Assembly (NCBI RefSeq): GCF_015831345.1 | Contig: NZ_JADWYS010000001.1 | Span: forward strand, 2,322,618-2,386,617 | Direction: 5' to 3' | Source of the DNA: Caenimonas aquaedulcis | GTDB taxonomy: Bacteria; Pseudomonadota; Gammaproteobacteria; Burkholderiales; Burkholderiaceae_C | Length of the DNA stretch: 64,000 nucleotides | Shown: in pieces, positions 60,594-64,000 of the stretch | Layout: each line of letters opens with the position of its first letter | Position numbering within the stretch: position 1 is the stretch's first letter | Notes under the pieces: generated by a model | Told to the model about the DNA's origin: nothing | Seen by the model: the letters and a program-made list of their open reading frames with translations, nothing else | Database searches by the model: none | Position numbers and translations under genes: made by a program

Positions 60594-60836
60594 TCAGGCG
60601 ATGGCCAGGAGCACCAGGGCGCAGGTCGCGAACACGGCGCCCGTGGTCACGATGCGGGCGGAAGCGACCGAGTGGAACATTTCCAGCGCCAGGCGCACGC
60701 TCGCCATGCGGTCGCGCGACCGCTCGCACCGCCGCATGTGGGATTCCAGCGCGTCGAAATCGCTGTTGACGAAATCGCTGGCGCCGAAGTTCGGCAGGGG
60801 GGACAGCCCGATCGCTTGTGCTTGTTGGATGCTCAT
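60594..60836 (-). CDS. Small membrane-anchored protein upstream of the glucan synthase
   Basis: An 80-residue protein: polar, charged N-terminal half (FGASDFVNSDFDALESHMRR, then CERSRDRMASVRLALEMF) and one C-terminal transmembrane helix (IVTTGAVFATCALVLLAIA), i.e. tail-anchored topology. A clear AAGGGA site lies 9 nt upstream of the ATG. It ends 7 nt before the glucan synthase GTG, so it is the first gene of that operon and may assist the synthase. I do not recognise a family. Confidence 0.68.
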   Translation of the reverse strand: MSIQQAQAIGLSPLPNFGASDFVNSDFDALESHMRRCERSRDRMASVRLALEMFHSVASARIVTTGAVFATCALVLLAIA

Positions 60837-61016
60837 CGTTGTTTCCCTTGAGGTGGTCGCGGTAGCGTCTTTGGTGACTGACTACAGCGTAGGCATTTCT
60901 CCGTGCCGGCGGTATCGGAAAACTCTGCGAGCTGCGTAGGAGAAGACCGACAGAAGTCGATCACTGCCGAGCGGGAAATCGTGAATTACTGACGGGCTGC
61001 GAAGCTCTTCAATGAC
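60837..61016. promoter_or_regulatory. Promoter region of the glucan synthase operon
   Basis: This 180-bp gap separates the small membrane protein gene from the kinase gene, both on the minus strand. It is the only place for the glucan operon promoter. GCGTAGG occurs twice (about 60889 and 60936) near short inverted repeats, but no convincing -35/-10 pair or terminator was found. Confidence 0.3.
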
Positions 61017-62377
61017 TCACGGATGGGCGGGAGAAGCAGGAAGGACCAGCGTGACGGCGAGGCCGCCACCGGGCCGGTTGTGCATACCGATGCGGCCATG
61101 ATGCGCCTCGGCAATTTCACGGGCGAGGGCGAGTCCGAGCCCGGTGCCGCTGCGCTTGGTGGAATAGAAGGGAACGAGCGCCTGTTCCATCACGGCGGCG
61201 GCCATGCCCGAGCCACGATCGGCGACTTCGATCGCCGTCATGTCGCCGGCGCGCCGCACGCAAACGCAGACTTCATCCGGCGCAGACCCCGATTCGTGCG
61301 CGTTCTTCAGGAGGTTGATGAGCGCCTGCTCCATCTGCGCCGCATCGAAGGTCCCCGGCTCGCCCGGCAGTTCGCCCTGCACGCGAAAGGGCACCTGCGA
61401 CTGCAGCGCTTCGATGAAGTTTCGCCACGCGACCCGCTCCATGCGCGGCGCCGGCAGCTTCGCGAACTTCGCGTAGCCCTCGATGAACCGCTCCAGGTGC
61501 CGCGCGCGGTCCTCGATCGTGCGCAGGATGTCCGGCAGGCGCTCGGTCTGGCCGCGCTGCAGCAGCTGCGCGCTCGAACTCGCCAGCGACGCGACCGGCG
61601 CGAGCGAATTGTTGAGCTCGTGGCTGATGACGCGGATCACCTTCTTCCAGGTCTGCACTTCCTGGCGCCGCAGCTCGGCCGTGAGGTGGCGCAGCAGCAG
61701 GAGTTCGTGCTTGCGGCCGTTCAGCGTGAACTCGCGCCGTGCCAGGTGGTAGATCTCGTCTTCCGCCCCGCCCTCTTCCCCATCGCCGGCGACCCGGCTC
61801 ACGCTGAAGAGCCCGTCGCCGCCGCGCGCGTAGGCCTCGCGCAGCGAGGGAAAGGCGCGCTGCAGCACGGCGGCGATGTCCACGCCTTCGATGCGCCGCC
61901 CGCGATGCAGCAGCTGGCGCGCCGCGATGTTCGCGAAGACCACCGGCCCGCCCTCCTGCACCAGCAGCATCGCCACGGGCGTGTTCTGCACCATCGTGTC
62001 CAGCAACAATTCGCGCTGCACGAGTTGCACACGCTGCTCGCGCAGCACGTCGCCCAAGGCGTTGTGGGACGCCACCAGGTCGCCGATCTCGTCGTCGCGC
62101 TCCCAGTGCAGGCCGAAGGAGAAATCGCCGTCCCGGTAACTGATGACGGTGCCGCCCAGCGCGCGGAACATGGCGAGGACCGGCTGCAGCACCGCACGCA
62201 CCGCGATGACCGCGACCGGCAGCATCACCGCCAGCGCGATGCCGGCGGCCAGCCACGGCTCCCGCGGCAGCCAGCGCAGCAGGAAGGTGGCGAGCGCGAC
62301 GGCGGCGGCAACCAGCAGCACCACCACGCCGGCAAGCCGCGAGGCCAGCGTGATGCGAATGCGCCTGCCGCCCGCCA

Positions 62378-62378
<1 letters not shown>
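61017..62378 (-). CDS. Sensor histidine kinase
   Basis: A 453-residue membrane kinase. Two helices (about 13-33 and 40-66) are followed by a HAMP-like region (FRALGGTVISYRDGDFSFGL) and a PAS-like domain (about 125-230). The phosphorylated histidine is His253 in RVISHELNNSLAPVASL. The ATP-binding domain has NLLKNAHESG (N box), DRGSGM and GTGLGLALAREI (G boxes). The HELNN-type H box is of the NtrY/NtrB group. Its ATG overlaps the stop of the NtrC-type regulator (TGATG), forming a two-component pair. Confidence 0.94.
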
Positions 62379-63727
<1,349 letters not shown>

Positions 63728-63746
63728 GCGGGCGCCAGCATACCAA

Positions 63747-64000
63747 TCACGCAGTCCGCGTCGCGATGGCGGGCGGGGTGTTCGCCGCGCGCGAGGCCGG
63801 GCCCCACACCGCCGCGATGCCGAGCAGCCAGAGCGCAGCCGCGCCGAAGGCGAGGTAGCCGAGCGGCAGCCGGCCCATCTCGAGGTTGCGCATCAGGAGC
63901 TGGTTCAACCCGATCGCCAGCACCAGCCCGGCCGCGATGCCGCCCGATGTGATGAAGAGGTTCTCGGTGACGAAGTAGCGCACGATGTCGCGCCAGCGCG
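63747..64000 (-). CDS. FtsX/MacB-type ABC transporter permease, C-terminal part
   Basis: The last 84 residues of a permease whose start lies beyond the right edge. RYFVTENLFITSGGIAAGLVL and GRLPLGYLAFGAAALWLLGI are the last two helices, and GPASRAANTPPAIATRTA is the typical MacB/FtsX C-terminal segment. The gene lies 19 nt upstream of the NtrC-type regulator on the same strand, so the transporter and two-component system are probably co-transcribed. Cargo is unknown. Confidence 0.85.
   Translation of the reverse strand, partial: RWRDIVRYFVTENLFITSGGIAAGLVLAIGLNQLLMRNLEMGRLPLGYLAFGAAALWLLGIAAVWGPASRAANTPPAIATRTA

Noticed and set aside
60936..60975. GCGTAGGAGAAG with CGAC/GTCG arms as a third REP-like element
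   Set aside because: Stem of only four pairs and weak resemblance to the two REP-like sequences; could be chance.

Overview
The window is about 64 kb of very GC-rich chromosomal DNA, densely coded on both strands, with no rRNA, tRNA, CRISPR array, insertion sequence or prophage visible. Three separate Bug-type (TctC) periplasmic binding proteins, one full tripartite tricarboxylate transporter, the GC content and the gene families point to a betaproteobacterium of the order Burkholderiales, probably Comamonadaceae (Ramlibacter/Variovorax-like). This placement is inferred from gene content, not from a marker gene.

Layout. 1-2.8 kb: an isopropylmalate/tartrate-dehydrogenase-type enzyme (cut by the left edge) and an Asp/Glu-racemase-family enzyme, divergent from an orphan Bug protein. 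2.8-4.8 kb: a compact arsenic operon arsR-arsI-aqpS-arsC whose operator-like dyad overlaps the arsR start codon. 4.8-10 kb: a TonB-dependent receptor, a superoxide dismutase fused to rhodanese, and the potassium transporter Kup. 10-11.7 kb: a small HTH protein, two small unknown proteins and a promoter-to-terminator unit that may be a small RNA. 11.7-13.6 kb: a Bug protein and its LysR regulator, with a perfect T-N11-A site in the divergent gap. 13.7-21.4 kb: a lipoprotein hydrolase, a 1296-residue secreted-type protein whose SGNH esterase domain is interrupted by permuted Calx-beta-like repeats, a CYTH-Nudix fusion, a secreted cyclophilin and an acidic protein. 21.4-26.5 kb: RecQ helicase, arginase and UvrA2.

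26.5-34.2 kb is a seven-gene unit that looks like uptake and breakdown of an unknown acidic sugar or hydroxy acid: an NAD-dependent epimerase/dehydratase, a DHDPS-family aldolase/dehydratase, TctC-TctB-TctA, a xylose-isomerase-like TIM barrel and an enolase-superfamily dehydratase. It has an internal promoter with direct repeats before tctC. 34.2-41.6 kb: an RTX-type secreted protein, a Rhizobium-etli-type asparaginase, a biotin-carrier/carboxyltransferase fusion, a 7TM protein with a degenerate GGDEF domain and two acetyltransferases. 41.8-46.2 kb: an RND efflux adaptor and pump. 46.2-52.4 kb: a run of small genes (GIY-YIG, MarR, methyltransferase, DUF1653, GNATs, LysE, GFA, MEDS, receiver). 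52.4-60.8 kb: a 2719-residue cyclic beta-1,2-glucan synthase and a small membrane protein. 61-64 kb: a histidine kinase, an NtrC-type regulator and the end of an FtsX/MacB-type permease cut by the right edge.

A recurrent feature is a -10-like hexamer only 6-8 nt before ATG at several genes that lack a Shine-Dalgarno sequence, suggesting leaderless transcripts. Start sites, promoters and small RNAs given here are read by eye; no search or alignment was run.
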